64,000 nucleotides of DNA from Stygiolobus caldivivus (GTDB taxonomy: Archaea; Thermoproteota; Thermoprotei_A; Sulfolobales; Sulfolobaceae), in contig NZ_AP024597.1 of NCBI RefSeq assembly GCF_019704315.1, positions 930,001 to 994,000 of the forward strand, given 5' to 3'. Below the pieces are notes generated by a model. That model worked only from the letters and a program-made list of their open reading frames with translations. It ran no database searches and was not told where the DNA came from. Position 1 is the stretch's first letter. Every line of letters begins with the position of its first letter. Below are positions 63,756 through 64,000 of this stretch, one piece after another. The translations under genes were made by a program, and so were the position numbers.

Positions 63756-64000
63756 TTATGAGTATACCGCTTGTGTGGTTATCACTTGACCGTTATCTAA
63801 ATATAACTGGATGGTATAAGGCGTATTCGGTATTAGCCCTTGAGTCAGTGCGAACTGTACCCTTATGTTATTATAACCTACGTTAAGTGTCGGGGGGACT
63901 ATGTTGGTCGTGGCCATGCTTGTCCCTAAAATTTCCGCTCTAACCACTTGTGCTTGGTATGGGGAGTAGACGTATATTTGGGCAGTACCGTCGCGGAAGA
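63756..64000 (-). CDS. C-terminal part of a surface/pilin-like protein, truncated by window end
   Basis: The frame is open from the window edge (FRDGTAQIYVYSPYQAQVV...) to the stop at 63756; the GTG at 63947 is internal. About 81 residues of a beta-rich Thr, Asn and Gln-rich domain (NVGYNNIRVQFALTQGL, TIQLYLDNGQVITTQAVYS) typical of extracellular Sulfolobales proteins, perhaps the head of a type IV pilin. The N-terminus is needed to decide. Confidence 0.6.
   Translation of the reverse strand, partial: FRDGTAQIYVYSPYQAQVVRAEILGTSMATTNIVPPTLNVGYNNIRVQFALTQGLIPNTPYTIQLYLDNGQVITTQAVYS

Overview
The window reads as chromosomal DNA from a thermoacidophilic crenarchaeon of the order Sulfolobales. 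Pointers are a thermopsin-type secreted acid protease, a DUF2173 protein typical of sulfur oxidisers, a sulfocyanin-like N-terminal fragment, IS607-type TnpA/TnpB, a PaREP1 pair, low GC content, short leaders and TATA boxes about 25-30 nt before many start codons. No rRNA or tRNA gene and no CRISPR array was found. The genus cannot be fixed from the sequence alone; Acidianus, Sulfurisphaera and Stygiolobus relatives all fit.

Layout. 1-2.9 kb: end of an AMP-forming acyl-CoA synthetase and an MFS transporter. 3.2-5.8 kb: an sfsA gene cut in two by an IS607-family element (tnpA-tnpB plus probable omega RNA). 5.8-7.7 kb: a two-gene unit of a double winged-helix protein and a P-loop ATPase with a nuclease-like C-terminus. 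7.8-16.2 kb: membrane protein, unknown 360-residue protein, thermopsin, orphan DNA methyltransferase, MFS transporter. 16.5-26.4 kb: coiled-coil protein, a sulfite-oxidase-like molybdoprotein with its membrane subunit, a Ser-rich stub, a permease, HypA with an ATPase-type HypB, WrbA, and a CLC channel. 26.5-32.4 kb: surface polysaccharide locus with the complete dTDP-L-rhamnose pathway (rfbC divergent from rfbDAB), an FkbM methyltransferase and a glycosyltransferase. 32.8-37 kb: DUF2173 protein, then an island of toxin-antitoxin-type genes (VapBC, PaREP1 pair, HEPN/MNT) studded with short inverted-repeat elements. 37.2-40.7 kb: TenA, an RNA-ligase-like nucleotidyltransferase and a protein built of about twelve HEAT-like repeats. 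41.6-43.7 kb: a winged-helix/membrane operon whose promoter has been separated from it by an IS1-family element with 20-bp perfect ends and an 8-bp target duplication. 43.7-47.5 kb: SipW-like signal peptidase, a TasA/DUF1102-like fibre subunit and two further secreted proteins, probably a donor-strand-type pilus locus. 48.5-54.7 kb: MDR oxidoreductase, ABC exporter, AbrB-like fragment, DUF3800-like RNase H-fold protein preceded by a tandem palindromic repeat, MFS transporter. 55-64 kb: two zinc-ribbon/Pro-rich/TM/ectodomain proteins, an MFS gene broken by a 14-bp tandem duplication, a four-gene ABC operon with its regulator, and the end of a surface protein.

The strongest unexplained signal is a family of about 100-bp imperfect inverted repeats with ends like TATACTCGGTCAG and an inner AAAGGGCAA arm. 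At least a dozen copies, in three internal-sequence subtypes, lie in intergenic DNA. One copy has matching changes in both arms. They look like MITEs or structured RNA/terminator elements and are concentrated in the toxin island and around 55-58 kb. Recent genome flux is also visible in three broken genes (sfsA, an MFS transporter, the IS1 transposase), an exact 132-bp duplication inside the PaREP1 pair and a doubtful VapC.
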